A stretch of 60,000 nt of DNA from Chrysomallon squamiferum (taxonomy: Eukaryota > Mollusca > Gastropoda > Neomphalida > Peltospiridae). The stretch spans positions 12,017,904 through 12,077,903 of the forward strand of contig CM022672.1 in assembly GCA_012295275.1 (NCBI GenBank). The letters are read 5' to 3'. The notes below the pieces were generated by a model that worked only from the letters and a program-made list of their open reading frames with translations, searched no databases and was not told the origin of the DNA. Shown in pieces: positions 1-13,532 of the stretch. The translations under genes were made by a program, and so were the position numbers. Position 1 is the first letter of the stretch. Each line of letters opens with the position of its first letter.

Positions 1-440
1 ATAGAATGAAGACAATTATTTTTAACAGGTCATAAAAGAAAGAATTAAAACAGGACACATAACAAATTTACACATGTCACTGAACATTAATTTATTCTTT
101 CTTAGACTCCTTTCTTGAAGAGTAAGTGCTAAGGGACATAATTCTCTGCACTGGGACTATCATCTTCAATTACAGTAGTCAATAAATCTCACACAAAAGC
201 CAATAGCTGATCAATTTAACTAAAATGTATGATAATGGAGTGTTTCTGATGTCCAAAAGAATTTAATTATAAATCATAAACATTAATAAGACTGCTCCAT
301 CTTAAATATCAAAATAGGTTTTTATCTTTTAAATAATAGCAATCTTAACAATGATGTAGTAAAAGCATTAAAATATACATGATTAGATTTTATAATGTTT
401 AAATAATAAATAATTTTAAAAATTAATTAAAAATAATAAC

Positions 441-460
441 TAAATGAATGAATAAATGAA

Positions 461-495
<35 letters not shown>

Positions 496-496
496 A
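441..496. repeat. (AAAT)n microsatellite
   Basis: Uninterrupted run of about 14 tetranucleotide units, preceded by AATG variants of the same period. Confidence 0.95.
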
Positions 497-1514
497 ATGA
501 TAAATAAATTAAAAATAACACATATAACAGGATTAATCAATATTAATTTAATTATCTTGGCTTCTGCTTAGGACACACATGCAAAGACAAAGACACTGAG
601 AGAGAGAAAAAACAGAAACAGAAAATAATAATTAAAAAAAACAATAGCAGCAACAGACTTCGAAAAACTGGGGCCTATACCCACCTTCACCATCAATGCC
701 AATACTTACATACATTATTACAAAGCATGCCCTCAGCATTTGCTTTCACTGAACTATGGTGTAGTGCAAAAATGCTTCAGGTATTCATTATTTCAACATC
801 CTGCATTTTACATAAATAGAAAATGAGCAAAACATAACACAAACCGATCATCAGTGTATTCTCCATGTTTTAAATAAACCGTGTTGTTTGTAAAACAAAC
901 AGAAGTAATAATAAACATCTTTATTTTTTCATCTTCCAGAAAATTACATAATATGCACAAAAAAAGAAAAAAGATAAAAAGATAAAAAAAGACCCAAAAA
1001 AGCAAAGATTTGAGAATAGATAGACAAAACAAACAATATGTTTACAAGATTATGCTCTGCATGCAACAAAGATAAACTGAAGGTTTTAGTTTACACAACA
1101 CTCTTATTTATTACTATCTTTTTGTTTGTTTTACAAAGAAAAGCCTAATTTGAGATTCTAACAGTAAACAACACAAAGTGTTTTTATGATGCATCAAACC
1201 ATCATGCATATTTCTCAGCGTGTGCATGAACTAGTGGAAGTTTCTCTTAAAATTTTTTAAAAAAAATGTTAATACTGAACTATTTCAGAAATAAAACACT
1301 AAAAATAGTAACAAGGTTTAATTTTCATGCAGTTGTACTAGAGACATAATGTAAAACTGAAAACTTTAATTGTATTGGTCTACGTGTAATGTGAGTTTTA
1401 AAAAATGTAGTTCTTTATCTTTCTACCTTCTTGGCTTCAGTTGGAAATGATCCATTAAAGGGTACTGAATGTAAATTTTATCTTTCTGTATGTTACATGA
1501 TGAAATCAGTGGGT

Positions 1515-1645
1515 AGTAAATGTTAAATAAATTGTTAATAGTATGAATCAGTAGATCATAAAGGTTAAATAAATTGCTAGTAAAATGAATCAGTTGATCA
1601 TAAAGGTTAAATAAATTGTTAATGATATGAATAGGTAAGCTCATT
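1515..1645. repeat. About 42-bp tandem repeat, three copies
   Basis: Three successive copies of a unit reading roughly GTTAAATAAATTGTTAATA followed by GTATGAATCAGTAGATCATAA, with a few substitutions between copies. A short repetitive reading frame on the minus strand (Asn-Leu-Phe-Asn-Leu-Tyr) is a by-product. Confidence 0.85.
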
Positions 1646-2660
1646 TCAGATTTTGAGATTTAATGTAAAAAGAAAACAGACTGCAACTACTTCATTCAGT
1701 GTTTTTTTATTCAGATAATTATTTGAGAAACTTTGAAGGCCAATGAAAATATAATTTAAATATTGAAATAATACAAGATATATTTTTTTTAAAAAGATGA
1801 TAGAGAAAGAAGCAGAATGTTAAATATTTCTGTCAGAGTCAAAGAAAAAAAGAAGTTTATGTTCTAATAATCATAAACTGAAATCACTATAAAAATGTAT
1901 TTATTTTCAACACACCATTAACAGTTATAATAATAATAATATTACCACTACTATACTAGTATTATTATTATCATTAGTTATAATCATCATCATATTGATC
2001 ATTATAGTAAAATTTCAATTTTAACAATAAAAAGAAGGGGGAAAAAAGTTAAAGCAAAGCTTTGAACAACAAAACTGTAAAATAATTTCCTAATCAGTTA
2101 TCATGCATTTAAAAAAAAAAAAAAAAAAAAAATGCCCCAAATAATTAGCTCTCTTTCCTATCAATTAATTTTAACAAGTCCAATCGATAATGGGGGACAA
2201 AAGCCTGAAATGAATCGTGTTAGAGAAAATAAAAATCTATTCAGACTTCAAGAGATAACAAGCACAAAACCCAACAATGGATTCAACTGTACACGAAGTC
2301 TCTGAATGAAGAACAAACTCGACAATGGGATTCAGCTATGGATGAACTAGACGAACAAGCTTTGACAATGTCAGCATAATCCCGTTTCCTTATTTCAATG
2401 CATTAGTATTAAGGCAATTTTCTGTTTTAAATTCCTCCCTTTTAATTCTCAAACACAAGCCCGAAGATCCCAGACAGATGTCAGAGAAAGTTGATGAAAA
2501 TGAAAATCTCCATTTAAAAAAAAAAAAAAAAAAAAATCCTCCATCTTTAGACTCCATTAAAGTTTTTATTAAAATTATTTTTAATAAAGGAAATTATTAA
2601 GAATCCATTTTTTTTTTTTTTTGGAGGACATTATGCAGACATTTTATTATTATATATAAA

Positions 2661-2679
2661 ATTAATAATAATAATAATA

Positions 2680-2730
<51 letters not shown>

Positions 2731-2780
2731 TAATAAAAATAATAATATTATTATTATTATTAGTTGTTGTTGTTGTTGTT
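2661..2780. repeat. (AAT)n tract switching to (ATT)n and (GTT)n
   Basis: A long AAT run flips into ATT and then GTT triplets, so the tract can fold back on itself. Similar A- or T-rich triplet arrays recur through the first 13 kb. Confidence 0.9.
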
Positions 2781-3361
2781 ATTATTGTTATTAAGACTAT
2801 TAATTTTTTCTAAAGGCTGTTTTATTATTTCAATTTTATTTTAAAAAAAATAAAAAAAACATTATCAAGACTGTTACATCATTATTATTTTTTTTTTTTT
2901 TTTTTTTTAAATAACGTTATCAAGACTCCATTTTATTATTAAAAAGAGGAAAAAAAAGAAAACGACATTGTCTTGAGGTAGCCTATCAGTGAAGATTATA
3001 CACAATCATGGAAGGGGACAAGGTGCCCATTAATCACACACAAAAAAATGATGATTAATTAGAAAATATGCCAGCACATTGACTGGGCTCTGGGCTCAAG
3101 GCAAGTCTCCAGATTTCCTTTTCAACAAAAGAGCTACTTTAGAGGAAGCAATTTGTCAGCTGAATTGTAATTATCATCATACATGACTTGTGTCTTTCAC
3201 TGCCAACCCCACAAAAAATTTAATAAAAACAAAAGATTTTAAATGATAAATAAATGCTATTATGTTAATATAAGACACGCATGAAGAAAAAGAAAAATTT
3301 TGAATGATGAGTAAATATTATTATGTTGATAAAAGACATGCATGAAGATGTTTTTATTTTT

Positions 3362-3396
<35 letters not shown>

Positions 3397-3575
3397 CTAT
3401 TACAGACATTATTTAAATTGATGTTACAGTATCTTCTTTTTTCTTTTTAAATTTAAAATTTTTACTTTTTTTTTAATGTATGTGTTTGTGAATTAATTTC
3501 CTTGCTCAATCAAAAAAAGAATAAATAAAAAATTGATTCTGAAAATGAATTTAAAAATGGATTGTTACAAATGGA

Positions 3576-3732
3576 CCAGCAGGGAGAGAGAGAAAGAAGA
3601 AGGGAAGACATAAAGAAAAGGAAAGATGGAAGATGGCAAGCAGTCAGAGGGAGGGAAGGGATTTGGAGAGAAAAAAGAGCAAAGAATAAAAAGAAAGAAG
3701 AAGAAAAGAAAGAAGAAAATCAGAAGAAAAAA
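3576..3732. repeat. Purine-rich tract (A/G on plus strand)
   Basis: About 155 bases that are almost pure A and G on the plus strand (pyrimidine on the minus). It gives a spurious Arg/Lys/Glu-rich frame. It could form triplex DNA; no gene is inferred. Confidence 0.75.
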
Positions 3733-4152
3733 ATAAATTATTATTATAATGATGCATATGCCTGAAACCACATAAACATACAAATTTATTACTTTCATCA
3801 TTACTCTGATTTAGTCTATTTGCAAAATGTAGGTGAGAAAATTATACATCTCTCTGGCCAGGAATCAAAACACTGTCAGTTACACAGACATTTCTCATAT
3901 ATGTGGTGTTAGATACTGATTATATGTAACAACAAAGCATTGAAAAATCAATTACAACTTCATAAAAATACCACAACCTGATCTGAAAGCACAGCCTGTG
4001 ATAGGCATCAACCTACAGTCTGAGATGTGGCTGACAGGTGACAGTTGAGGAGTGGTGTGTTGCTTCATTTCCAGCTTACGCTTCTATTTTCTGTCTAATC
4101 TTGTAAGATGGCAGCACAATGTTGGTGAAATGGTGCCACTTTTGATTATTTT

Positions 4153-4366
4153 TTAATCTGACATGTCGTAACACAAGAGATGTATGGTACATTATCATAT
4201 ATTAAACACATAAAATAGATATACAGGTTACACACATAAACTCTACCCTAAAATATTTCTTAATCTAACATGTGGTAACACAAGTAATGTATGGTACATT
4301 ATCATATATTAAACACACAAAATACATATACAGGTTACACACATAAACTCTGCCCTGAAATATAAA
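4153..4366. repeat. 107-bp tandem duplication
   Basis: Two adjacent copies, starting at 4153 and 4260 with TTAATCTGACATG and TTAATCTAACATG. They share a long core including ATGTATGGTACATTATCATA and differ at only a few positions, which points to a fairly recent duplication. Confidence 0.9.
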
Positions 4367-4374
4367 CAAATAAA

Positions 4375-4590
4375 TACCACAAATACAAATATGCAAAGCA
4401 CACATACACAAAAGCAAAACATGTAAGGCACACTCATATCCTTAAATTCAAACATATAAGCCACATATATATATATACAAATGCAAACATATAGGGCACA
4501 CATATATCCACAAATGTAAACATACAGGGCATATACACACACAAGAATACAAATAAACAGAGCACAAACACACATACAAACATCCAAACC
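4375..4590. repeat. About 33-bp degenerate minisatellite
   Basis: Six or so diverged copies of a unit like AATGCAAACATATAGGGCAC followed by ACATATATCC. It directly follows the 107-bp duplication. A repetitive Cys/Val/Tyr frame on the minus strand is an artefact of it. Confidence 0.75.
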
Positions 4591-5676
4591 AACATGGAAC
4601 ATTTAATTACAAGTATACAGCAAACACAGGAATCATAAATCAGTAAGATAAAAACAGCCTTTTAAATTCAGTATTAATTTATTAAAAAAAAAAAAAAAAG
4701 ACTTGTCATCACATTTTATGTCAAAATAAATTCAACTACAATACAGAATGCAAACAACAAGTCTTTCCAAAATAATATTTAGTTAAAATGACAAAATTTG
4801 CAACTGGTATAGAATTACTTCTGAATTTAAAAAAAAAAAAAAAAAAAAAAATTACTTCTGAAAAAAAAAAAAAAAAAAAAAAAGAAAAGACAAGAAAAAT
4901 ATATAACACAGGATTCTCTTTCGATTAAAATGAAATAAAATAAAGGTGTATTGTGAAAATGACAGTAAACGAGAGACGTCATGTCAGAACGTGACACTTG
5001 ATATTAGAAATACATTTGTTTTCTCGCTGAGCAGCTCCTAAAACTCAACAGAATGCTTTCTTAGGAATGTTTAATTTATCTGCTCTGCATGCAGCATTTC
5101 AAGAGGAAAATTAAGTGTTTTGTACCAGGTCTACTAAATGGCTTCCTTGACACAATACTGCACCAAATGATGTATGTATTAAACAAACAAAAATCCGGTT
5201 TGAATAGATTTTTCAGTCTGTATACAAAATGTTAATGAATTTTTTGTTTGTTTAATTTTTTTTTTTAACAATACGGAATTGATCAATTATTCTCTAAACC
5301 CATTATTTAACACAAAAATTAATTTTTATGTACATAAATGTTTTTGTTTATTTATTTATTTATTTTTTATTTTCTTACTCATAACATTTTTCCCCATTCA
5401 GTTTCATTATTCCTCAAGAACAATGATATTAACTGGTCAATATTACCTATTACTTTGTTTTCAAAACTTATACTTCATGGTTCATAATTATTCATAATCT
5501 GAGGATTTTTTTTATGTGAAATTACAAACTCTCTTGCTAACTTAACATTAAAAAAAAAAAAAAAAAATTCTTCAAACTATGATGGCTTAAAGGTATGTAA
5601 TGCATTTTAAAGATGGCAATCTTGTAGAAAGATAAAAATATCAATAAATAATCTTCTGAAGAGATTAACTTCCATA

Positions 5677-5741
<65 letters not shown>

Positions 5742-5757
5742 TGTGTGTCTGTGTGCG
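5677..5757. repeat. (GT)n microsatellite
   Basis: About 40 GT units with a few A or C interruptions. Confidence 0.95.
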
Positions 5758-6492
5758 AGTAGGTGTGTGTCTGAAAGCTAAAATAAAATAAAGTACAGAA
5801 AAGATTATCCTCAAGATGTCAGCTGAACAGGAGCTTGGAAGAAAAAATAAAGGTATTTGAAAGCCACAACAAAAATAGCAAAAACCATAATACTTAAGCA
5901 AACTAGCAATAACACTGGATAAAGATATTATCAGGATCTTCATCCTGACAAGGAAATGAAGAATCACCCACCAGATTGTCTACATCAGAGGTGATACCCC
6001 ACCGAGTGGGAAAATTTATTTCCAGATACTGACAGAATTGTCAGATGTATTTCCAAGTGTTTGATTTAGATTGGGAAATATGATGAAACCCCCCCCTTCC
6101 AGTGATTTAAGATGTATTTCCAGGTAAAGTATGATTTATTCTAAACATGTGTTTGTCCTTTTTGCATTTCTACCATTAAATGTCTGCTAAAATGAATTGC
6201 TAATATCAAAGCCTATGCTTGCAAAATAATCTGCAGCATTATTCTTGTGTGTTATTTTTGTCTCGTCAAGTTAATCTCAATTACTGTTTGTACAGTAACA
6301 TTTAAAATATCACTTTGAAAAGATTTATAAACAGAAATAAGAATGTCTTTTTCCTTCTTTTAAAAAAAATTTAAAAAATAAAAAATTATTCAAGAAACTT
6401 CATACAGGATACAGATTCAGCAACATATTGCCAGCACATTTAACTATTCCATGCATACACTCATCCACACATACACTCACATGCACAACAAA

Positions 6493-6495
<3 letters not shown>

Positions 6496-6557
<62 letters not shown>
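6496..6557. repeat. (CA)n microsatellite
   Basis: About 31 uninterrupted CA units, the longest pure CA run in the window. Confidence 0.97.
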
Positions 6558-6559
<2 letters not shown>

Positions 6560-6894
6560 ATTCACATATTAGTGTATTTAATAGCAAGAGGTTTTATACA
6601 GCTAAGATGGAAGCTCTGAAGCATATACTCTGACACTCCATGATTTCTAAACTTTAAAAGGCTTATTTATTTGTGTGATCTCAGCATTTCAATATTAGAA
6701 TGAATTCCTGTTTGAGTCCATCTAAATGTAAAATACCTTACATTTTAACATTAAAAGGGATTCCTGAGTTAGTCAGACTAAATGTAATATATATCTTAAG
6801 GAGAAATTCCTGTTAGTTTCAATGTCATATATATCTTACATTTTAATATCAAAAGGAATCTGTGTAAAACTATTTAAAAATTGCACATTATAAT

Positions 6895-7500
6895 ATTAGC
6901 GGGAATTCCTGTTTGTGTCAAACTATATGTAAAATGTATCTTTAGAAGAAATTCCTGTTTGTGTCCATCTGATTATAAAATACAGCTTTAGAAGGAATCC
7001 CTCTTTGTGTCCATCTGATTATAAAATACAGCTTTAGAAGAAATTCCTGTTTGTGTCAAACTATATGTAAAATTATCTTTAGAAGAAATTCCTGTTTTTG
7101 CAAACTGTATGTTAAATTATCTTTAGAAGGAATCCCTGTCTGTGTCAAACTATATGTAAAATTATCTTTAGAAGGAATCCCTGTTTTTGCAAACTGTATG
7201 TTAAATTATCTTTAGAAGGAATCCCTGTCTGTGTCAAACTATATGTAAAATTATCTTTAGAAGGAATTCCTGTCTGTGTCAAACTATATGTAAAATTATC
7301 TTTAGAAGGAACCCCTGTTTTTGCAAATTATATGTAAAATTATCTTTAGAAGGAATCCCTGTCTGTGTCAAACTATATGTAAAATTATCTTTAGAAGGAA
7401 TCCCTGTCTGTGTCAAACTATATGTAAAATTATCTTTAGAAGGAATCCCTGTTTGTGTCAAACTATACGTAAAATGTATCTTTAGGAGAAATTCCTGCTG
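6895..7500. repeat. 45-bp minisatellite, about 13 copies
   Basis: Tandem copies of a unit reading TTATCTTTAGAAGGAATCCC then TGTCTGTGTCAAACTATATG and TAAAA. Central copies are nearly identical and the outer ones (from about 6690) drift. Because 45 is divisible by three, the minus strand shows a repeated 15-residue frame (Gly-Ile-Pro-Ser-Lys-Asp), but there is no start or domain context that would make it a protein. Confidence 0.93.
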
Positions 7501-8539
7501 TATTTTACATTTTAACACTAAAAGATTCCTGTTGGTTTAAAACAAAATACTTATACTTTCTTAGAAGGCTTCCCATCTGCAACACTGGATCAACTCACTG
7601 CAGTATTAAACTTGACACTAAAAGCATTTTGTTAAATAAGGTGTTGACATAGTGTTACATATTCTTTCCTTTTTTTTTTTTTTTTTTTGCATCTAGTTCT
7701 TTTTTTTTTAATACATTGCCAAATATTCTTAGATAATCCAGAAACAAAATCCTAATTGTTTAAATATACCAGGAAACATATGTGATTTGTTTGAAAAAAA
7801 AATAAAAATAAAGAAAAACCGCAAGATTCTCCAAATATTTTGTTGTATGCAGGTTTTCTTTTAGTTCTTGGTTTACTCATCCATCAGCCCAATCCATCAG
7901 TTTTTGTTTTTCTCCACAGCTTTTACCATTAATTAAAATGAAAAACAATATAAAACATATGTTTGCAACCAAACACATGCACGCCATATTCCTGAAGTTA
8001 AAAGCCAGGTTGTTTTGGGTTGGTTTTTTTGTTGTTGTTGTTTTTTCTCCCCTTTCACAACATAAACTAATAATTTCAAGTACTACACGATTATAGCAGT
8101 TACAGTTTTCACCAAAAAAAAAATTGCATTCTGAATAAACTGAAGCCATTTGTGAAAACATTGTATCAACTTTAACTTAAGATATTAAGCAGCTCCACCA
8201 AAATCTAAGAAAAATTCTAAGGCTTGGTAAGTAAATGATAAATGACAGTAAATTGTTTTAATACTTTTTTAATAGTTCTATGGTGATTTAGTTTTTGTAT
8301 GATTATGTAACAAGAAAAGAAACCCACTAATGGCATTCCCTTGATTACTCTTACAAAATAATAATAAGTGGTATTTTTATGCACCTTCTCATATACGCTA
8401 AAAGCATATACGACAGTTTTTGATAAAATTATTTCATGAAGTATGCATGATTCACAGATCACTATATAGATTATTAAGAGTATTAAGTTTATAAATTGTT
8501 TTAAAAACAAAATGGAACCCAGCTAAAATGGACAAAAGA

Positions 8540-8880
8540 AGAACAAGGAGATTTGACCTTGAAACCAATGATACCTTATTTCAAATAGTTCACTTTTTAT
8601 CGCTAACCCTGGGTACCCTCTGACACAGTGATTCTACTGTTATCAGTACAGTCCAGAATCTAGAAAGGGCAAACAGCCAAACAGAAGTTCAGTGAGATCT
8701 GATCCTGGCTGGAACCAACCATACATTATTCCAAATAGAAAATAATTTGCATTTAAATCTTTGTTTTCATGATCAGTCGTACATACTTCACTTTTTATCA
8801 CCAGCGCCTGAGACTCTTTGAGTCAGTAATTCCATTGTGACCATCGTAGACTCAAAGCCATTTAGAAAGGAAGCAAACAC
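8540..8880. repeat. Diverged direct duplication, two copies
   Basis: Two related segments (about 8540-8700 and 8700-8880). Both contain an AACCAA-N-ATACxTTATT block, then TTCACTTTTTATC (8589 and 8787), then a CTCTGA/GAGTCAGT block and a TAGAAAGG block. The second copy carries an extra stretch of about 47 bases between the first two blocks. Looks like an old duplicated element; identity unknown. Confidence 0.6.
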
Positions 8881-11800
8881 AGCTAAGCCTGGAAATACTT
8901 GCACAGTCAGGTCCAGGTTAAGACCAGGCCAGATGCCCAGTCACAGATGTAGAAGTAAGGATTAAAGAAACTCACAACACCAGGTGTAACAATATTTGTA
9001 AAAGCCTGTTATTAAATATTAACTGATCTTAACTGGAGGCCAAAAAAAAATCTCTTAATGTCCAACTATTGTCCAGTGGCCAAAGACTTGGGTCATTTCT
9101 GGGAGTTCAGGGTTATAATTTCCTGCTGCCAATCTTTATAAAATTAATTTTATGTCTCACTTTTGGTCCTTTGTTTTTACAATCTGCTAATTTTTTAGGG
9201 GTTTTTTTGTTCTTGTTTTTTTTTTTTTTTTTTTTAAGTTCTGGAAAGAAATTGTACTAGAAATTTAGTCTATGGTTTAAAATGTTTAACCAAAATTAAT
9301 GCCAAAAGCCTTTTGCAACTAGTGATAAAAAAAATAAATAGATAAAAAAAATTGATGAAGTGTCATACCATCTATCACTTTCTCTCTTCCTTTCACATTT
9401 TCTCCCAGTCTGTTCTTCACTCGTTTGCTCTTTCAGTTATCAATGGGCAGGAAACAATAAAGAAAGCGCTCACATCTTTAAAATAAAATTTTTAAAAAAA
9501 TTGAGTTTATTTTCAAGTTAAATGTTGTTTATTTTTAGCACTAATCCACTTAAAACTTCCACAGATTTCAAAGTTACTTAAAACAGATATATAGAATCTT
9601 ATTTTAAATCCATTGGCATTTGAGAGGACAGAGAAAAAAAAAAAAATAAGAAAAGAATTCAGGATATTTTTAATTTTTTTCATACAATCTTTCTTTATTT
9701 TTTTTCACGACAGTATTATTATGCACAGCTGTTTTCAAGATGGATTCCAGTCTGCGATAACCATTTCAATTCCATTTAAATCCTTTAGTGGGAAGCACAA
9801 CTGGCAAATTACAACAATGACAGGAATAAATTAATTCCCTTTGACAAGCAGAGAAAGGCTAAATAATGAAAACACATTTTGAAAGCAAATAAATATGTCA
9901 CTGATCTGTCGGTACATTTCTCAGCCTGAAGTTTCATATTAAAAAAAAATATGTAGATTAAAAACGTGATATGTGGAGTCAACGAAATGTTAAACTGCTG
10001 AAGGAAAGGAACAAACAAGTCATGACAATTGTTGTAACCGGTACCTGCTCCTCCTGTGTGACTCAAATCTCGAGGGATAGGGTAATTCTAACCACTTCTG
10101 ATGCATAAAACAGGGTTGAAATAAGCACAAGTTCATTTTCAATCTTTTAAGTATGATTTTAATGCATTTTCAAGTTTGTGTCTCACTTACAGGACAGTTC
10201 TCCAATATCCCATTCAAGAGATTTAGTGGCTAGACATGCACTTTGTCTTTGTAAATTTAAAACATTTTTGAAATGGAAAGTTGATAAAATGATCTTCTGT
10301 ATAAAGGCTGAATTGATGCTTAATGTAGTAAACAATTTTAACCTGATTAAAAATAATAAAGTGTGTGCTGATTTTGTTCATATATTTGTATGCTTGTATA
10401 TTTGTGTGTGTGTGTGTGTTTGCACACAGGTATGTGCATTTTGTAAGTGTACATATATATATATATATATGTGAATGTAAATGTGTGTATGTATGTATGT
10501 ATGTGTTTCTGAAAAACAGAAAAATACACCACAATTGAAACCAACAATTTTTAGCTGAACATGATAACAATAATCACTGTTTTCACAACTACAACAACAA
10601 CACAACAGAAAGTTCAGTGAATAACTCAAGAACCAAGATGGGTGAAAAATCAGGATAAAAAACTAAAGATGCACAGACTACAGTTTCAGATTTCCCACAA
10701 TTCCATTTAATACCAATTAACTGCAAAGTAACTTTAAAGATTAATTATGTCTGTTATGATTTATTTATTTAAAGTGCTACATTTAATGTAATTTCAATTA
10801 TTATTTTTTTTTTATCTCTTAATCTTATTGTTCTTTTCTTAATTTATTATTTCATTTTCTTCTTTCCACTTAATTTTTAATATCATAAATATCATAAATA
10901 TATTAATATCATAAATTAAATATTAAAAATTAAATATTCAAGTAGAAAACTAAGTTTTAAAAAACAAAAGGTATAATAATAATAATAATATCATTAATAA
11001 TAATAATAATAATACAGAACAGGTTATTATAACTATGCATCTAACATCACACAGATCAAATCATAATAATAATTTTTTTTTTAAATTAAAAATAATAATA
11101 ACAATAATAAATAATGACATTTTTTTTTAAAAAGATCAAGCCAGCAGTTTTTCTTAATGAAATAAATAATATTTAAGAAAACAGATAATTTCCATAAGTG
11201 ACATGTCCTGTCACATTTTCTTTGACGGACAGTCGCACACTGGTGATTGCGAAATAGTGGCACGGATCTTATTGTTCTGTGGATGAAAGCAGTGACAGAA
11301 TTACGACTCTCTGAATTTAGATATTATCCTCACAAGATATCCTCAGTGCCCAAAGATTTTTTAATTTTTAATTTTTTTTAGCTCGGCTGCAGACGAAAAA
11401 TGCAATTTTAAACTCTCCTTCATGCATAAAAAATCTGTTCTGTCCCACCAGCAAATATTTGCTGCACTTTATTGATGAGAATGAATGTGAATTCTGCAAC
11501 CTTTGTTTCAGAGAAAACGGTAAAAACTTCAAAATCTCGGGCTGGTGCTTAAGACTTTGATCAATAAGATGAAAACGTAATTTCTCAATAAAACTTCGGT
11601 GAATCATATTCTTGAACCCGGCGAATGCCAGTAATTCTGAATTTTCAGCACTTAGATGAAAATTTATTTATTTATTTTCTGAGATCTCATCCAACTGGAA
11701 TTGCTAAATTGTACTGGATCAAATTTCTGAGATAAGATGGAATATGTATATTTTTTTTAAAACCCGAAACTAGTTTTGAAAAGTGAAAATAAACAAATGA

Positions 11801-12094
11801 TTTCTATTCCAAACCACATATTTAAAGCCTAGATTATTAACTAATTTATTTTTTATTTATTCTATTTCATTTTTTATAAATGTAAACTGAACTAACTACA
11901 AAAACTATATATTATATAATGAAAATAATTAAATACAATAATTGTTAAAGAAAAAAGTTTGTAACTATAAATATTCAAATAATACAATTTCAAAAAAAAA
12001 AAAAAAAAACTATTTTTTAAAATGCTAACTCATACTTATAAAATCCTTATTCCTTGAAAATGTAAGAAATATATTTGCAATCTATATTAATTGG

Positions 12095-12262
12095 TCCAAG
12101 GGAAATAACTCCAGTTATAGAGAAGTAAAATAAATTATTTTACTGCCTCGCTTTAGGAAATTCATACAAATTCTGTTAAAGTCAAATGCAACTGAGAAAA
12201 ACATTGACATTATTTTAAGAAGTAACACTGTAATCGTTGCTGATCCAAGGGAAATAACTCCA
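12095..12262 (+). repeat. Paired CCAAGGGAAATAACTCCAG motifs
   Basis: Two direct copies of a 19-base word, CCAAGGGAAATAACTCCAG, beginning at about 12097 and 12243. From general knowledge, AAGGGAGATAACTC-like words are frequent in molluscan genomes, apparently as ends of short mobile elements. The stretch may therefore be a remnant or a pair of elements. No clear terminal inverted repeat was found. Confidence 0.5.
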
Positions 12263-12707
12263 GTTAACCAGAGGAACTCCAACAGTGTGATTACATAATC
12301 ATTCTAGAGACATACAGACAATTCTAAATTAGTGTGGTAAATTATTTCCTTTATAATTTAACAGGACAAGTCAGGAAAATAAAAATTATTTATTTATATT
12401 ATTCAGTTCTATTTTTTTAGTATGTGCACATCCCCATTGTTAATGTTCCTCTTAACACTAACTGTATAAATACTACAGAAATTCAATTTCATTTCTTGCT
12501 ATATAAATAATAATAATAATTATTATTATTATTATTGTTTTACCTAACATACTGTCATTTGTAATTTTATTTACTCAAAGAACACCTACCTCTGGTATTG
12601 TATTGCATGCAGTTCATGTCAGATGTACCTTCAACACTTTTCAAATCTGAACAGAATGTTTTTAAGTATCTGTAAAAGGTAACAATTTTTTTTTCAAATT
12701 ATTATTA

Positions 12708-12708
<1 letters not shown>

Positions 12709-12746
<38 letters not shown>

Positions 12747-12748
12747 CA
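12709..12748. repeat. (CA)n microsatellite
   Basis: About 20 CA units with one CG interruption. Confidence 0.95.
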
Positions 12749-13249
12749 TTTAATAATATTAATTTTCAACATTGATTTAAATGTTGAAGATTTTTGTGTG
12801 TATGTGTCTGTGTATTTTGTTTATTGCTGTTTTTAATAATTTATTTTGGCATAAATAATTTAAATTTTTACACAAATAGAAATATTAAGAAGTTTAAAAT
12901 TTTATCTTACTCAAAATATGTGATGATTGCTTGGATGAATGAATGAATTAAGTAGGATGTTTTAAAAACATAAACATTTTCTCAATAATAAAATTTAACT
13001 GCATCAGATTAATCAAGAATATTTGGTTATTATTATTTTACGGGAGAGAGACGTAAATCTTATTTATTTATAAGTCAAAAAATAATAATTAAACTAAATG
13101 AAAATAAAATTTACTTTAAATTTGCCAACTTACTTCGTTTTCATCGCAACGGAAATTTTTACAGAAACGATACAATTCATGCAATTTTTTTATTTATTTA
13201 TTTATTTTTATTTTTATTATTTTTTTTTTTTTTCTCTCAGCCAAAAACA

Positions 13250-13532
13250 TTTACAATAGCACGTGCAAAACATATAGTATTTTCGGATATATACCGTTAT
13301 TAAGGTTCGGTGGGTTTCGTTACTTACGGAAAATATCGAGTTATGTCGGCTAATATTGCGAAGGTTAATATTGCGAACCGGAAATCCAAGGAAAATAATA
13401 AGGCACCTGCCATTCCGTTGAAAATCTTAGTATTATTTTTAAAATGATTTTAATAATTTATTAACAGTAATTAACTGTCAGAACAGAAGTTAGCGATAAA
13501 CAGTTAGTTGCGCTAATCATTACCTCGTTGTA
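13250..13532 (+). promoter_or_regulatory. Putative promoter / 5'UTR of the RNF24/122-like gene
   Basis: The base composition changes here: CpG dinucleotides become frequent in otherwise CpG-poor, AT-rich DNA. An E-box CACGTG sits at 13260-13265. A transcribed leader exon ending in a strong donor follows at 13593. No TATA box with convincing spacing is seen, so the initiation site is unknown. Confidence 0.45.

Larger units (their letters stand above)
1..13250. other. Gene-free left arm (intergenic)
   Basis: No coding exon could be recognised on either strand. Open frames here are short and low-complexity (Lys/Arg/Glu, His-Thr or Ile-Tyr runs from simple repeats). The sequence alternates poly-A/T, ATT and AAAT repeats and minisatellites with a few islands of complex sequence (about 2160-2500, 2960-3200, 4970-5190, 5920-6060, 9725-9940, 11160-11640) that contain homeodomain-like TAATTA/ATTA words and no simple repeats. 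The islands could be conserved non-coding elements, but only cross-species alignment would show it. Confidence 0.6.

Noticed and set aside
3562-3765. Arg/Lys/Glu-rich 67-codon frame
   Set aside because: Purine-rich low-complexity tract with no start context, splice sites or domain.
6428-6633. Open frames of His-Thr repeats
   Set aside because: Pure by-product of the (CA)n microsatellite.
6895-7500. Possible CRISPR array from regular repeats
   Set aside because: The units are contiguous minisatellite copies without unique spacers, in eukaryotic DNA.
11368-11607. Minus-strand 79-codon frame with mixed composition
   Set aside because: No recognisable domain and no convincing splice sites; more likely non-coding, perhaps regulatory.
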